A stretch of 64,000 nt of DNA from Streptomyces sp. NBC_01216 (GTDB lineage Bacteria > Actinomycetota > Actinomycetes > Streptomycetales > Streptomycetaceae), in contig NZ_CP108677.1 of the NCBI RefSeq assembly GCF_035994945.1, forward strand, positions 2,542,001 through 2,606,000, written 5' to 3'. The notes below the pieces were generated by a model. That model did no database searches. It was not told the origin of the DNA and was given only the letters and a program-made list of their open reading frames with translations. Each line of letters begins with the position of its first letter. Within the stretch, counting starts at the first letter, position 1. The translations under genes and the position numbers were made by a program. Positions 1 to 8,247 of the stretch are shown in pieces.

Positions 1-271
1 TCGCGTGCACCATCTCCCCGTCGCCGCTGCAGGCCACCGCGCCGGACGACCAGGCCCCGTCCAGGTTCCGTCTTCCCGCCGCCACGCAGTCGTCGCCGAC
101 CGCCGCCGCCCGTGCCGCCTCGTCCGCTGCGTTCCCGGCGAGCGTGAAGGTGTAGCCGACCAGGACGCACTGCCACAGCAGCACCAGGGTCAGCAGGATG
201 AGCGGCACCATGCCGAGGAACTCGATCGCCACCTGCCCCTGGTCGTCCCGGAACCGTCCGGCCACGGTCAT
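1..271 (-). CDS. TadE-like pilus assembly protein, C-terminal part outside window
   Basis: Reading the reverse strand from an ATG at 271 gives MTVAGRFRDD, then a segment beginning GQVAIEFLGMVPLILL, which is the hallmark of TadE/TadG pseudopilin-like proteins: a short basic N terminus, a G-x-x-A-I-E-F processing-like motif and a single membrane helix at about residues 17-37. The rest is an extracytoplasmic domain containing two cysteines, and it is open at the window edge. The ATG overlaps the stop of the upstream cpaE-like gene by 4 bp (ATGA), so the two are translationally coupled. TadE proteins are minor pilins or assembly factors of Tad/Flp pili. Family is fairly sure; the exact subtype cannot be told from a fragment. 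Confidence 0.75.
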   Translation of the reverse strand, partial: MTVAGRFRDDQGQVAIEFLGMVPLILLTLVLLWQCVLVGYTFTLAGNAADEAARAAAVGDDCVAAGRRNLDGAWSSGAVACSGDGEMVHA

Positions 272-1539
272 CGCCCTCCGCCCCGTCGGCGCAGCCCCAG
301 CGCGCCGCGGTCGCTTCCCCGGGCGACCCGGGCGAGCTGCTTGCCCGGGTGGGCTCCCGTGTCGCCGGGCGCGTGCACCAGGCCGAGTTCTCCGGCCAGT
401 GACCACAGGGCCTGTTTCACGGTGGAGCGGGCGTCGAGGTCGTGCATCCGGCCGGAGTCGACGACCGCCTGGAGTTCCTTGAAGCCGGCGGGGACGGCGA
501 TGCCCGCCAGGCGCGCTCCGGTGATCTTCTGGATGAGGGCGGGCTGGATCTCGGTGGAGCGGTGGTAGCGGTTGACCAGGCAGATGCTCTCCTCGGCCTT
601 GCGGATCCGGAGTCGCTCCCACATCCGTACCGTGCGCTTCGCGGCCCGCACCGCGACCACGTCGGGGGTGGTGACCAGCAGGGCGGTGTCGGCCATCTCG
701 ACGGCGACGGCACCGGCTCCGGTCAGGTACGTCCCGCAGTCGACGACCACGACCTCGTGGCGGGAGCGGAGGGCCCCGAGGATCTGCCGGGCGGCGCGGT
801 CGGTGACCTCCTCGCCGCGCTCGCCGTCGCCGGGGGCGAGGAGCAGGGCGAGTCCGGTCTCGTGGTCGTAGACGGCGTCCTGGAGGACGCGCGGCGAGAT
901 GTCGTCGACGGCCGCGAGGTCGGCGAGGGAGCGGCGGAACTGTACGTCGAGGTAGGAGGCGATGTCGCCGCCCTGGAGGTCCATGTCGACGAGGGCGACG
1001 CTGCGGCCGGAGGCGCGGGCGGCGAGGGCGAGCTGGACGGCGGTGACGGTGGTGCCCACCCCGCCCTTGGCGCCGCTGACGGTGACGACGGTGCCGCCGG
1101 GACCGTCGTGGACCTCGGCCACGCCGCCGAGGTGGCGGCGGACGCCGGCGGACCACTGGGCGGCGGCCTGGACGCGGCTGGCGAGTTCCTCGTGGCCGAG
1201 GGGCAGGGTGACCAGGCCGCGGGCGCCGGAGTCCATGGCGGCCGAGAAGAGGACGGGGCTCGCGTCGGCGGTGATGAGGACGACTCCGACGACGGGGAAG
1301 CGGAGGGCGACCTCGCGGACGAGGTCCAGTGCCGGTAGGGGGCCGATCCGTTCGTGGACCAGGACCACCTCGGGCAGCCGGTCCACGGATTCGGCGGCGA
1401 GCCGGGCGAGGGTGTCGACGAGGCGGGTGGAGTCGCCGACCGGTGGGGCCGCTTCGGTGTCGGGGAGTCGGCCGAGCAGGGCGGTGACCGACCGGGCGTC
1501 GTCGGCGTCGCCCACGGCCGGCAGGATCCTGGTGGTCAT
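268..1539 (-). CDS. cpaE: CpaE/TadZ-like ATPase of Tad pilus system
   Basis: 423 aa. The N-terminal ~130 residues resemble the atypical receiver-like domain of CpaE/TadZ (hydrophobic strands VVLVHERIG and VVGVVLITAD, no clear phosphoacceptor set). From about residue 150 there is a ParA/MinD-type ATPase: deviant Walker A KGGVGTT at 158-164, a DMDLQGGD strand near 186 and a VVVVDCGTYL Walker B-like strand. TadZ/CpaE proteins are thought to place the pilus machine at its cellular site. The gene follows cpaB by 7 bp and overlaps the next gene by 4 bp, so all are one operon. The family call is firm; the role in Streptomyces is inferred from other bacteria. Confidence 0.85.
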   Translation of the reverse strand: MTTRILPAVGDADDARSVTALLGRLPDTEAAPPVGDSTRLVDTLARLAAESVDRLPEVVLVHERIGPLPALDLVREVALRFPVVGVVLITADASPVLFSAAMDSGARGLVTLPLGHEELASRVQAAAQWSAGVRRHLGGVAEVHDGPGGTVVTVSGAKGGVGTTVTAVQLALAARASGRSVALVDMDLQGGDIASYLDVQFRRSLADLAAVDDISPRVLQDAVYDHETGLALLLAPGDGERGEEVTDRAARQILGALRSRHEVVVVDCGTYLTGAGAVAVEMADTALLVTTPDVVAVRAAKRTVRMWERLRIRKAEESICLVNRYHRSTEIQPALIQKITGARLAGIAVPAGFKELQAVVDSGRMHDLDARSTVKQALWSLAGELGLVHAPGDTGAHPGKQLARVARGSDRGALGLRRRGGGR

Positions 1540-1546
1540 ACCGGCC

Positions 1547-2254
1547 TCACTTGTCCTTGTCGAGCGTGTAGGTGCGGTCGCCGGGGGTGACCGTGTTCTC
1601 GCCGCCGGGTGCCACGAGTGCGAGCCGCACGTGCTCGGCGAAGGACTCGGCGTAGGCGACGCGTTGGGTGTCGAGGGTGGAGAGGGCGAAGGTGATCGGT
1701 ACGGCCTCGGTGGCCTGGCTGCCGCGCTCGTCGCGGCCGGCGGTGATCGGGGTGAGGGTGCCCACGTCGAGGACGCGGGCGTTGCTGACGATGACCTTGG
1801 ACTGGGCGGGGGCGCCGCCCCGCTCGCCGGCGAAGGTGGCGTAGATGTTGACGGTCGCGCCGGGGGTGATCTTGCCGGCCACTCCGGTGGCGGCGTCGAT
1901 CATGATGGCGATCTCCTGCTGGCCGGGCCGGAGCGCCGGGCGGCGGACGATCATGTCGCTCTGGAGGAGGGAGCCCTTCCGGAGCGTGGTGACGGCGATC
2001 TTGCCGCGGATCTGGGCGAGGTCGGTGACGGCGGTGGCCGAGAGCCACCGTTCGGGCATCGAGACCTTCTCGAACTGGGCCGCCTCCAGCGCGGTGTAGG
2101 GCGCCACGTCCTTCCTGATCCGGTACGCGGTCACTTCGGGGCCGACCTTGGCGTTCGCGTCGCTGATCACGGAGAGGACGCCGGCGAAGGCGCCGAGGGC
2201 GCACAGGACGGACAGCAGGAGCAGGAGGACGCCGCGACGCTGGCGGGAGTTCAT
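1547..2254 (-). CDS. cpaB: CpaB/RcpC-like Flp pilus assembly protein (SAF domain)
   Basis: 235 aa. One N-terminal membrane helix (about residues 8-28, GVLLLLLSVLCALGAFAGVL) is followed by a SAF domain (VTAYRIRKDVAPYTALEAAQ, then RGKIAVTTLRKGSLLQSDMI) and an RcpC-like domain with a beta-rich GKITPGATVNIYATF stretch. CpaB/RcpC is a periplasmic or extracytoplasmic Tad component, linked to the secretin in Gram-negatives. In a Gram-positive it presumably works outside the membrane near the cell wall. It sits between a zinc-ribbon protein gene (118-bp gap) and cpaE (7-bp gap) on the same strand. Confidence 0.85.
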   Translation of the reverse strand: MNSRQRRGVLLLLLSVLCALGAFAGVLSVISDANAKVGPEVTAYRIRKDVAPYTALEAAQFEKVSMPERWLSATAVTDLAQIRGKIAVTTLRKGSLLQSDMIVRRPALRPGQQEIAIMIDAATGVAGKITPGATVNIYATFAGERGGAPAQSKVIVSNARVLDVGTLTPITAGRDERGSQATEAVPITFALSTLDTQRVAYAESFAEHVRLALVAPGGENTVTPGDRTYTLDKDK

Positions 2255-2371
2255 GGCCGGACTACCTCGATCGTGGACGTGTGACGCGGCGGACGGGGGC
2301 GCGGTGCGGGAGCGCCGGGGGCGTGGGACGGGCGCGGTGCGGTCGGCAGGCGTGGCGGGAGGGACGCGGGG

Positions 2372-3268
2372 TCACGGGACGCGGGCCGCCGGGCCGCGGT
2401 GGCGGGGCGCGGGGGCCGTGGCCGGGGCGACGGTGCGCGCGGGCGACGCCGTGCGAAGGGGGGCGGAGCAGAAGCCGCAGCGGTCGCCGATGAGTTCCAT
2501 CCGGCACCAGTGACAGGTCTCCCGCCTTACGGAGGAGACGAGTTGGTGCAGGACGGCGATGTCGGGCAGGTAGGCGGCGAACTCGACGAGGCGGCCGGTT
2601 CCCCACCAGCGGGGCGACTCGGTCGGCAGCGGGGCCTCCTGCACTCCCTGGACCTGCCATCGGGGGACGAGGGTGGTGGCGGGCCAGTCGGTGTGGAGCT
2701 GGCCGCGGGCCAGCAGCAGCTGGGTGGCGAACTCGGGGCCGGTCGGCGGCGGGGTGTCGGCGGTGATCCTGGCGAGCTGGGGAACGGGTCCGGCGAGGAC
2801 GGCGAACTGGGACCCCGGCAGCCAGCCTTTGACGTGGGACTTGAGCGTGACCGGCACCCGGTCGAGCCGGGCGACGGAGCCCAGGACGGCGCCCGCGTAG
2901 ATGTAGTGGGCGAGCAGCCGGGCGGCGGTGGCCACCACCCCGGGGGTGAAGTCGCAGGCGGACAACTGCCGTAGCTGCCTTGCCAGGACGGCGACGCCGA
3001 GCGGCGGGAGATCGGACTTGACCAGGGCGATCCGGTCGCTCTCCAGCAGGGAGCGCACGGCGTGCAGGCGCTGTGTGCTCGCGGCGGGCGCCGAGGAGGG
3101 GCAGACGACGATCACGTGTCCGTACCGGTCGAGCAGGAGCTGGAAGTCGGCGACGGAGGAGGCGAGCGGCTGGGTTTCCGGGGCGGGCAGGACCGCGGCC
3201 TCGGGGGTCCGCTGGTCGGTCGGCGGCAGCACCAGGCCGGCGCTGGTGACCGCGATCGCTGTCGGCAC
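2372..3268 (-). CDS. Tad-linked protein with C-terminal zinc ribbon, function unknown
   Basis: 298 aa from a GTG at 3268, preceded by a G-rich Shine-Dalgarno-like run. No signal peptide. The middle has Rossmann-like hydrophobic strands (YGHVIVVCPSSAP, IALVKSDLPPLGVAVLARQL) suggesting an alpha/beta fold. Near the end CHWCRMELIGDRCGFC is a four-cysteine C-x2-C...C-x2-C zinc ribbon, followed by an Ala/Pro-rich tail. It is the first gene of the visible Tad operon, so it may be a cytoplasmic regulator or adaptor of the pilus machine. I do not recognise a named family. Confidence 0.6.
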   Translation of the reverse strand: MPTAIAVTSAGLVLPPTDQRTPEAAVLPAPETQPLASSVADFQLLLDRYGHVIVVCPSSAPAASTQRLHAVRSLLESDRIALVKSDLPPLGVAVLARQLRQLSACDFTPGVVATAARLLAHYIYAGAVLGSVARLDRVPVTLKSHVKGWLPGSQFAVLAGPVPQLARITADTPPPTGPEFATQLLLARGQLHTDWPATTLVPRWQVQGVQEAPLPTESPRWWGTGRLVEFAAYLPDIAVLHQLVSSVRRETCHWCRMELIGDRCGFCSAPLRTASPARTVAPATAPAPRHRGPAARVP

Positions 3269-3525
3269 GTCAGACCCCCTGTCGTCACTCTGCGTTCACC
3301 GCGTCATCGCGCAGCGCGGTTGCCTCTGCACTGTATCCACGAGGCGCGGGGTGGTGAACACACAATCCGCTAAGCGGGGGTGAGTTTCTTGGGTCCAGAT
3401 GGGTCCGCGGTGGGTCCGGGCCGGACCCACTCCGGGCCCGGCCCCGCGTCCCGGCCTGGGCCCTTCCCTGGGCCCCCGGCTGGGCCCGGGGGCCCATGCG
3501 CCAACACCGTTTCCCGCCAGAGGTC
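3269..3525. other. Divergent intergenic region with GC-rich palindromes
   Basis: No gene is visible. At 3411-3429 a near-perfect palindrome reads TGGGTCCGG-G-CCGGACCCA, and 3388-3497 carries three copies of TGGGTCC and several of GGGCCC, so the stretch can fold into alternative GC-rich hairpins. It lies upstream of both divergent genes (Tad operon and chitinase), so it is more likely a regulatory or structural element than a terminator of either. Confidence 0.4.
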
Positions 3526-3553
3526 TTGACAACTCAATTGGTCTGGACCAACT
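3526..3553. promoter_or_regulatory. DasR-type operator (dre) with -35-like box before chitinase
   Basis: Positions 3537-3553 read ATTGGTCTGGACCAACT, very close to the Streptomyces dre consensus (A-C/G-TGGTCTAGACCA-C/G-T) bound by the GntR regulator DasR, and to the repeats described in Streptomyces chitinase promoters. TTGACA at 3526-3531 lies just upstream and could be the -35 box, which would place the operator over the -10 region. This predicts repression by DasR and induction through N-acetylglucosamine metabolism. The match is by eye. Confidence 0.75.
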
Positions 3554-3642
3554 TGTTCCTCCAGCGGTGGCCACCGTTCCGTACACCCTCCCCCGCATGA
3601 CGTACGGCCCTCCATCCCCGACTCCCCCACCGGAGGCTCCCA

Positions 3643-5358
3643 GTGGACCGCACCACCACACGCTCCCGCGCCCGACGGCGCCAAGGGGTCGGCGGCGTCC
3701 TCGCGCTCGCCGTCGGCTCCGGGCTCGTACTCGTCGGCGGCGCCGGCACCGCCCAGGCCGCGGACGTCAACGTGGCCAAGAACGCGGGATTCGAGGCCGG
3801 ACTCACCAACTGGTCCTGTTCCGCGGGCAGCGGGGCGGCCGTCTCCTCGCCGGTACGGACCGGGGCGGGCGCCCTGCGGGCCACCCCGGCCGGTCTCGAC
3901 AACGCCAAGTGCACGCAGACCGTGGCCGTGAAACCCGGCTCCACGTACACGCTGAGCGCCTGGGTCCAGGGGGGCTACGCCTACCTCGGGGCGAGCGGAA
4001 CCGGGACCACCGACGTCTCCACCTGGACGCCCGACAGCGGCTCCTGGAAGCACCTCAGCACCACCTTCACCACCGGCTCGAACACCACGTCCGTGCAGAT
4101 CTACACCCACGGCTGGTACGGCACCGCCGCCTACTCGGTCGACGACGTGAGCGTCTTCGGCCCCGACGGGGGCGGCGGCCAGGACCCCGACCCGGTCGTC
4201 CCGGGCACCCCGGCCGGCCTCGCCGCGGGCACGGTCACCTCGTCCTCCGTCGCCCTGAACTGGGGCGCGGTCTCCGGCGCCACCGGTTACAACGTCTACC
4301 GCGACGGCTCCAAGGTGCTCTCCGTGAACGGGGCGTCGGCCACGGTCACCGGGCTTGCCGCGAACACCACCTACCAGTTCCGGGTGTCCGCGACGAACTC
4401 CGCGGGCGAGTCCGCCAAGTCGGCCACCGTCTCCGCGAAGACGAGCGAGGTCACCGACCCGGGTCCCGGCCCGGCCGTGCCCAAGCACGCGCTGACCGGC
4501 TACTGGCAGAACTTCGACAACGGCGCGACCGTCCAGAAGCTGCGGGACGTGCAGGCACAGTACGACATCATCGCCGTCTCCTTCGCCGAGTCGACGACCA
4601 CGCCGGGGCGGATCACCTTCGCCCTCGACCCGGCCGTCGGCTACGCCTCGGTCACCGACTTCAAGGCGGACGTCGCGGCCAAGAAGGCGGCCGGCAAGTC
4701 CGTGATCCTCTCGGTCGGCGGCGAGAAGGGGAACGTCACCATCAACAGTGACGCCTCCGCGACCGCCTTCGCCGACAGCGCCTACGCCCTGATGCAGGAG
4801 TACGGCTTCAACGGCGTCGACATCGACCTCGAGCACGGCATCAACTCCACCTACCTGACCAAGGCGCTGCGTCAGCTGTCGGCCAAGGCCGGCTCCTCCA
4901 TGGTCCTGACAATGGCCCCGCAGACCATCGACATGCAGTCGACCGGCACCGAGTACTTCAAGACGGCGCTGGCCGTGAAGGACATCCTCACGGTCGTCAA
5001 CATGCAGTACTACAACAGCGGTTCGATGCTCGGCTGTGACGGCAAGGTCTACAGCCAGGGCTCGGTGGACTTCCTCACCGCGCTCGCCTGCATCCAGCTC
5101 CAGGGTGGTCTCGACGCCTCGCAGATCGGCCTGGGCGTACCCGCCTCGACCCGCGGCGCCGGCAGTGGCTACGTCTCCCCGACGGTGGTCAGGAACGCGC
5201 TGGACTGCCTGTCCCGCGGAACCGGCTGCGGCACCTTCAAGCCCACGCGGACCTGGCCGGACCTGCGCGGCGCGATGACCTGGTCGACCAACTGGGACGC
5301 GACGGCGGGCAACGCCTGGTCCGACGCGGTCGGCCCGCACGTCCACAACCTCCCCTGA
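3643..5358 (+). CDS. Secreted GH18 chitinase with CBM and FnIII domains
   Basis: 571 aa. The GTG at 3643 is set by GGAGG at 3632-3636. Order: Tat/Sec-like signal peptide with many arginines (about 1-39, ending AQA), a beta-sandwich carbohydrate-binding module (about 41-175, KNAGFEAGLTNWSC...), a linker, one fibronectin III domain (about 187-272), then a GH18 barrel (about 280-571). The catalytic motif is NGVDIDLE at 390-397. E397 should be the proton donor; the first Asp of the usual DxxDxDxE is Asn here. It hydrolyses extracellular chitin to feed N-acetylglucosamine uptake. The DasR-type operator upstream fits. A hairpin follows the stop. Confidence 0.92.
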   Translation: MDRTTTRSRARRRQGVGGVLALAVGSGLVLVGGAGTAQAADVNVAKNAGFEAGLTNWSCSAGSGAAVSSPVRTGAGALRATPAGLDNAKCTQTVAVKPGSTYTLSAWVQGGYAYLGASGTGTTDVSTWTPDSGSWKHLSTTFTTGSNTTSVQIYTHGWYGTAAYSVDDVSVFGPDGGGGQDPDPVVPGTPAGLAAGTVTSSSVALNWGAVSGATGYNVYRDGSKVLSVNGASATVTGLAANTTYQFRVSATNSAGESAKSATVSAKTSEVTDPGPGPAVPKHALTGYWQNFDNGATVQKLRDVQAQYDIIAVSFAESTTTPGRITFALDPAVGYASVTDFKADVAAKKAAGKSVILSVGGEKGNVTINSDASATAFADSAYALMQEYGFNGVDIDLEHGINSTYLTKALRQLSAKAGSSMVLTMAPQTIDMQSTGTEYFKTALAVKDILTVVNMQYYNSGSMLGCDGKVYSQGSVDFLTALACIQLQGGLDASQIGLGVPASTRGAGSGYVSPTVVRNALDCLSRGTGCGTFKPTRTWPDLRGAMTWSTNWDATAGNAWSDAVGPHVHNLP

Positions 5359-5362
5359 GGAT

Positions 5363-5387
5363 CGGCCGGGTGACCTTCACCCGGCCG
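5363..5387 (+). terminator. Hairpin after chitinase gene
   Basis: CGGCCGGGTGA and TCACCCGGCCG form an 11-bp stem with a 3-base loop, 4 bases after the chitinase stop. No U-tract follows, as usual for actinobacterial terminators. The remainder up to the carboxypeptidase gene (5388-5665) is GC-rich and shows no other gene. Confidence 0.6.
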
Positions 5388-5665
5388 GACCACCTGGCGG
5401 GCTCCCCGCCGGGACGTACCACCGCGCAGCGCCGCCGCTCCCCCGGCGGCGCTGTTCGCGTGCGCCCGCGAGCGCCCGCCCGGACGGCCCCGGGAGCCCC
5501 GCCGCTCTCTCGCGTCCCCCGCCTCCCCGCCTCCCCGGCGCCCCCGCGCGATGCCGTATGGCCGAAGTCCATGCTTGACCGGTGCATGCCATAGCTTCAC
5601 CATGTGCCCGGAGACCCGCAACCGGATCCGTCGCACACCCCCACACTCCCCACCCAGGAGACAGC

Positions 5666-7006
5666 ATGCGACTTCGACTTCGCGGACGAAGGCCCGTCAC
5701 CCTCGCGGCCCTGCTGGCGCTCGCCCTCGCGGCGCCGCTCTCCGTCAACGCGACTCCCGCCGGGGCCGACCCGGCGCCGACCGCCGCCGCCACCGAAGAA
5801 GTCATCCGTCAGTACGAGATCGCCGGCCCCTCCACCCCCGCCGCCCGCACCGCGCTGGCGGCCACCGGCGTCTCCGTCGACGAGGTCGACGCCCGCTCGG
5901 TCGTGGTCAGCGCCGACGCCGGGCAACTGCGCCGGCTCAAGGCGCTGGGCTACGACCCCGAGGCGCTCCCCGGCCCGCCGGCGCGCACCGTCGAGGGCCT
6001 CGCCGCCGGCCCGTACGACTTCCCCTCGGCCGACTCGCGCTACCACAACTACGCGGAGATGAACGCGGAGATCGACCAGCGCGTCGCCCAGTACCCGGGC
6101 ATCATGAACAAGCGGGTCATCGGCCGGACGTACCAGGGCCGGGACATCGTCGCCGTCAAGATCAGCGACAACGTGGGCACGGACGAGGACGAGCCCGAGG
6201 TCCTCTTCACCCACCACCAGCACGCCCGCGAGCACCTCACCGTCGAGATGGCCCTCTACCTGCTGCGCGAGCTGGGCGCCGGCTACGGCACCGACCCGCG
6301 GGTCACCGCGGCGGTCGACGGCCGCGAGATCTGGATCGTGCCGGACCTCAACCCGGACGGCGGCGAGTACGACATCGCCACCGGCTCCTACCGCGGCTGG
6401 CGGAAGAACCGTCAGCCCAACTCCGGCTCCCGCTACGTCGGCACCGACCTGAACCGCAACTGGGACTACAAGTGGGGCTGCTGCGGGGGCTCCTCGGGCT
6501 CCAGGAGCTCCGAGACGTACCGGGGCACCGCCCCCGAGTCCGCCCCCGAGGTGAAGGTCGTCGCCGACTTCGTCCGTTCCCGGGTGATCGGCGGTGAGCA
6601 GCAGATCAAGGCCGGCATCGACTTCCACACCTACAGCGAGCTGGTGCTCTGGCCGTTCGGCTGGACCGGGGCGGACACCGCCCCGGGCATGACCCGGGAC
6701 GACCGCGACGCCTTCGCCGCCGTCGGCAGGGCGATGGCCGCGAGCAACGGCTACACCGCCGAGCAGTCCAGCGACCTGTACATCACCGACGGCTCGATCG
6801 ACGACTACCTGTGGGGCGCGCAGCGGATCTTCGGGTACACCTTCGAGATGTACCCGACCTCCTCCTGGAACGGCGGCTTCTACCCGCCCGACGAGGTGAT
6901 CGAGCGGGAGACGAGCCGCAACCGGGACGCGGTGCTCCGGCTGCTGGAGAACGCCGACTGCATGTACCGCTCCATCGGCAAGCAGGACCAGTACTGCGCG
7001 AGCTGA
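5666..7006 (+). CDS. Secreted M14 zinc carboxypeptidase
   Basis: 446 aa from the ATG at 5666, chosen because AGGAG lies at 5656-5660 and the protein then starts with a clear signal peptide ([23 protein letters not shown]...). A propeptide-like stretch precedes the M14 domain (from about residue 115, [11 protein letters not shown]). Zinc ligands: H186 and E189 in HAREH and a later His in FHTYSE; catalytic Glu at E394 in YTFEMYP. A cysteine pair (CC in [10 protein letters not shown]) and a C-terminal pair may form disulfides. It probably trims C-terminal residues from extracellular peptides. No coupling to the chitinase is visible apart from co-orientation. Confidence 0.9.
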   Translation: MRLRLRGRRPVTLAALLALALAAPLSVNATPAGADPAPTAAATEEVIRQYEIAGPSTPAARTALAATGVSVDEVDARSVVVSADAGQLRRLKALGYDPEALPGPPARTVEGLAAGPYDFPSADSRYHNYAEMNAEIDQRVAQYPGIMNKRVIGRTYQGRDIVAVKISDNVGTDEDEPEVLFTHHQHAREHLTVEMALYLLRELGAGYGTDPRVTAAVDGREIWIVPDLNPDGGEYDIATGSYRGWRKNRQPNSGSRYVGTDLNRNWDYKWGCCGGSSGSRSSETYRGTAPESAPEVKVVADFVRSRVIGGEQQIKAGIDFHTYSELVLWPFGWTGADTAPGMTRDDRDAFAAVGRAMAASNGYTAEQSSDLYITDGSIDDYLWGAQRIFGYTFEMYPTSSWNGGFYPPDEVIERETSRNRDAVLRLLENADCMYRSIGKQDQYCAS

Positions 7007-7021
7007 CCTCGCCGGCACGGC

Positions 7022-7054
7022 GCGGCGGGCCCGCGACGGCCGCGGACCCGCCGC
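7022..7054. terminator. Bidirectional hairpin between convergent genes
   Basis: GCGGCGGG at 7022-7029 pairs with CCCGCCGC at 7047-7054, with further pairing inside (CCGCG/CGCGG). It lies between the convergent carboxypeptidase and RidA genes and can serve both. Confidence 0.55.
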
Positions 7055-7072
7055 GCACCGCCCCGCGCACGG

Positions 7073-7483
7073 TCAGCCGAGGACGGCCAGGGCGTCGATC
7101 TCGATGAGGAGCCCCGGGGGCAGGCCGACGTAGACGGTGGTCCGGGCCGCGGGCGGGGCCTTGAGGTCCTGCTCCTCGAAGTACGCGTCGTAGATCTCGT
7201 TCATCTCGGCGAAGTGGCCGACGTCGGTGAGGTAGACGCGCATCATCATCACGTCGTCCCAGCTCGCTCCGCCCTCCTCCAGGACCGCCCGGACGTTCGC
7301 GAAGGTCTGGAGGGTCTGCTCGCGCAGGGTGGGGCCGGCCGGGGCCGGGGCGCGGCCCGGGACCGCGGGCGGGAAGCCGACCTGGCCGGCGACCTGGAGG
7401 AGGCCGCCCTTCCGCACGCCGTGCGAGAACCTCGCCGGCGGGGCGGTGTGGGTGGCGGGGGTGATCGCGGTCTTCTCGGTCAT
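7073..7483 (-). CDS. RidA-family protein
   Basis: 136 aa, the usual RidA size. The conserved end APPARTTVYVGLPPGLLIEIDALAVLG contains the Arg that contacts the 2-imino acid carboxylate, and MRVYLTD and FAEMNEIYDAYF are typical. RidA proteins hydrolyse reactive enamine/imine intermediates made by PLP enzymes. Its place beside a PLP D-amino-acid lyase locus fits this role. It lies 11 bp downstream of the iclR gene and is likely cotranscribed with it and the sugar kinase. Confidence 0.88.
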   Translation of the reverse strand: MTEKTAITPATHTAPPARFSHGVRKGGLLQVAGQVGFPPAVPGRAPAPAGPTLREQTLQTFANVRAVLEEGGASWDDVMMMRVYLTDVGHFAEMNEIYDAYFEEQDLKAPPAARTTVYVGLPPGLLIEIDALAVLG

Positions 7484-7494
7484 CGGAGGCTTCC

Positions 7495-8247
7495 TCAGGA
7501 GGGATGGGGCCGGCCGGAGTAGTCCCGGCTGACGGCGTCCGCGGCGCCGCGGACCAGGGGGAGCAGGGCGAGGAGTTCCTCTGCGGTCACGATCACGTTG
7601 GGTGCCGAGACCGACATGGCGGCGACGACCCGCCCGTCCGCGCCGCGGACGGGTGCCCCGACGCAGTTGATGGACTCCTCGTGGCCGCCGAGGTCGGTGG
7701 CCCAGCCCTGTTCGCGCACGGTCGCCAGCTCCTTGAGGAAGGCGGTGGCGTTCGGGGTCGAACGGGGCGTGTACATGGGGTAGTCGAGCTTGGCGGCGAA
7801 GGCGCGGCGCTCGGTTTCGGGGAGGTCGGCGAGCAGCAGCTTGGCGACGGCGGCGACGGTGATCGCGACGGGCTTGCCGATGCGCGAGTACATCCGGACC
7901 GGGTAGCGGCTCTCGACCTTGTCGATGTAGAGGACCTCGCCCTCCTCCATGACCGCGAGGTGGACGGTGTGGCCGATCCGCTCGCCGAGCGCGACGAGAT
8001 GGGGGTGGGCGATCTCGCGGACGTCGAGGTTCTCGACGGCTTCCTGGGCGAGGGCGATGAGACGGGCGCCGAGGCGGTAGCGCTGGTCCTGCTGTCGGTG
8101 GACGAGTCCGTGCTCGTGCAGGGTGCGCAGCAGACGCAGGGCCGTGGACTTGTGCACCCCGAGCCGGTCGGCGACCTGCCCGAGGTCGGCGGGCCCCTGG
8201 GCGAGCAGCGGCAGGATGCTCAGCGCGCGGTCGACGGTCTGGCTCAT
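7495..8247 (-). CDS. IclR-family transcriptional regulator
   Basis: 250 aa. N-terminal winged helix (VDRALSILPLLAQGPADLGQVADRLGVHKSTALRLLRTL) and C-terminal effector domain (IAHPHLVALGERIGHTVHLAV, then ESINCVGAPVRGADGRVVAAMSVSAP) match IclR throughout. The ATG overlaps the kinase stop by 4 bp. It probably controls the divergent genes through the palindrome at 9487-9502 and responds to a small acid or amino-acid-like ligand. Confidence 0.9.
   Translation of the reverse strand: MSQTVDRALSILPLLAQGPADLGQVADRLGVHKSTALRLLRTLHEHGLVHRQQDQRYRLGARLIALAQEAVENLDVREIAHPHLVALGERIGHTVHLAVMEEGEVLYIDKVESRYPVRMYSRIGKPVAITVAAVAKLLLADLPETERRAFAAKLDYPMYTPRSTPNATAFLKELATVREQGWATDLGGHEESINCVGAPVRGADGRVVAAMSVSAPNVIVTAEELLALLPLVRGAADAVSRDYSGRPHPS

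Noticed and set aside
3370..5346. Long open frame antisense to the chitinase
   Set aside because: It mirrors the codons of a well-supported GH18 gene; the product is Gly/Arg/Val-rich without domains, typical of high-GC antisense frames.
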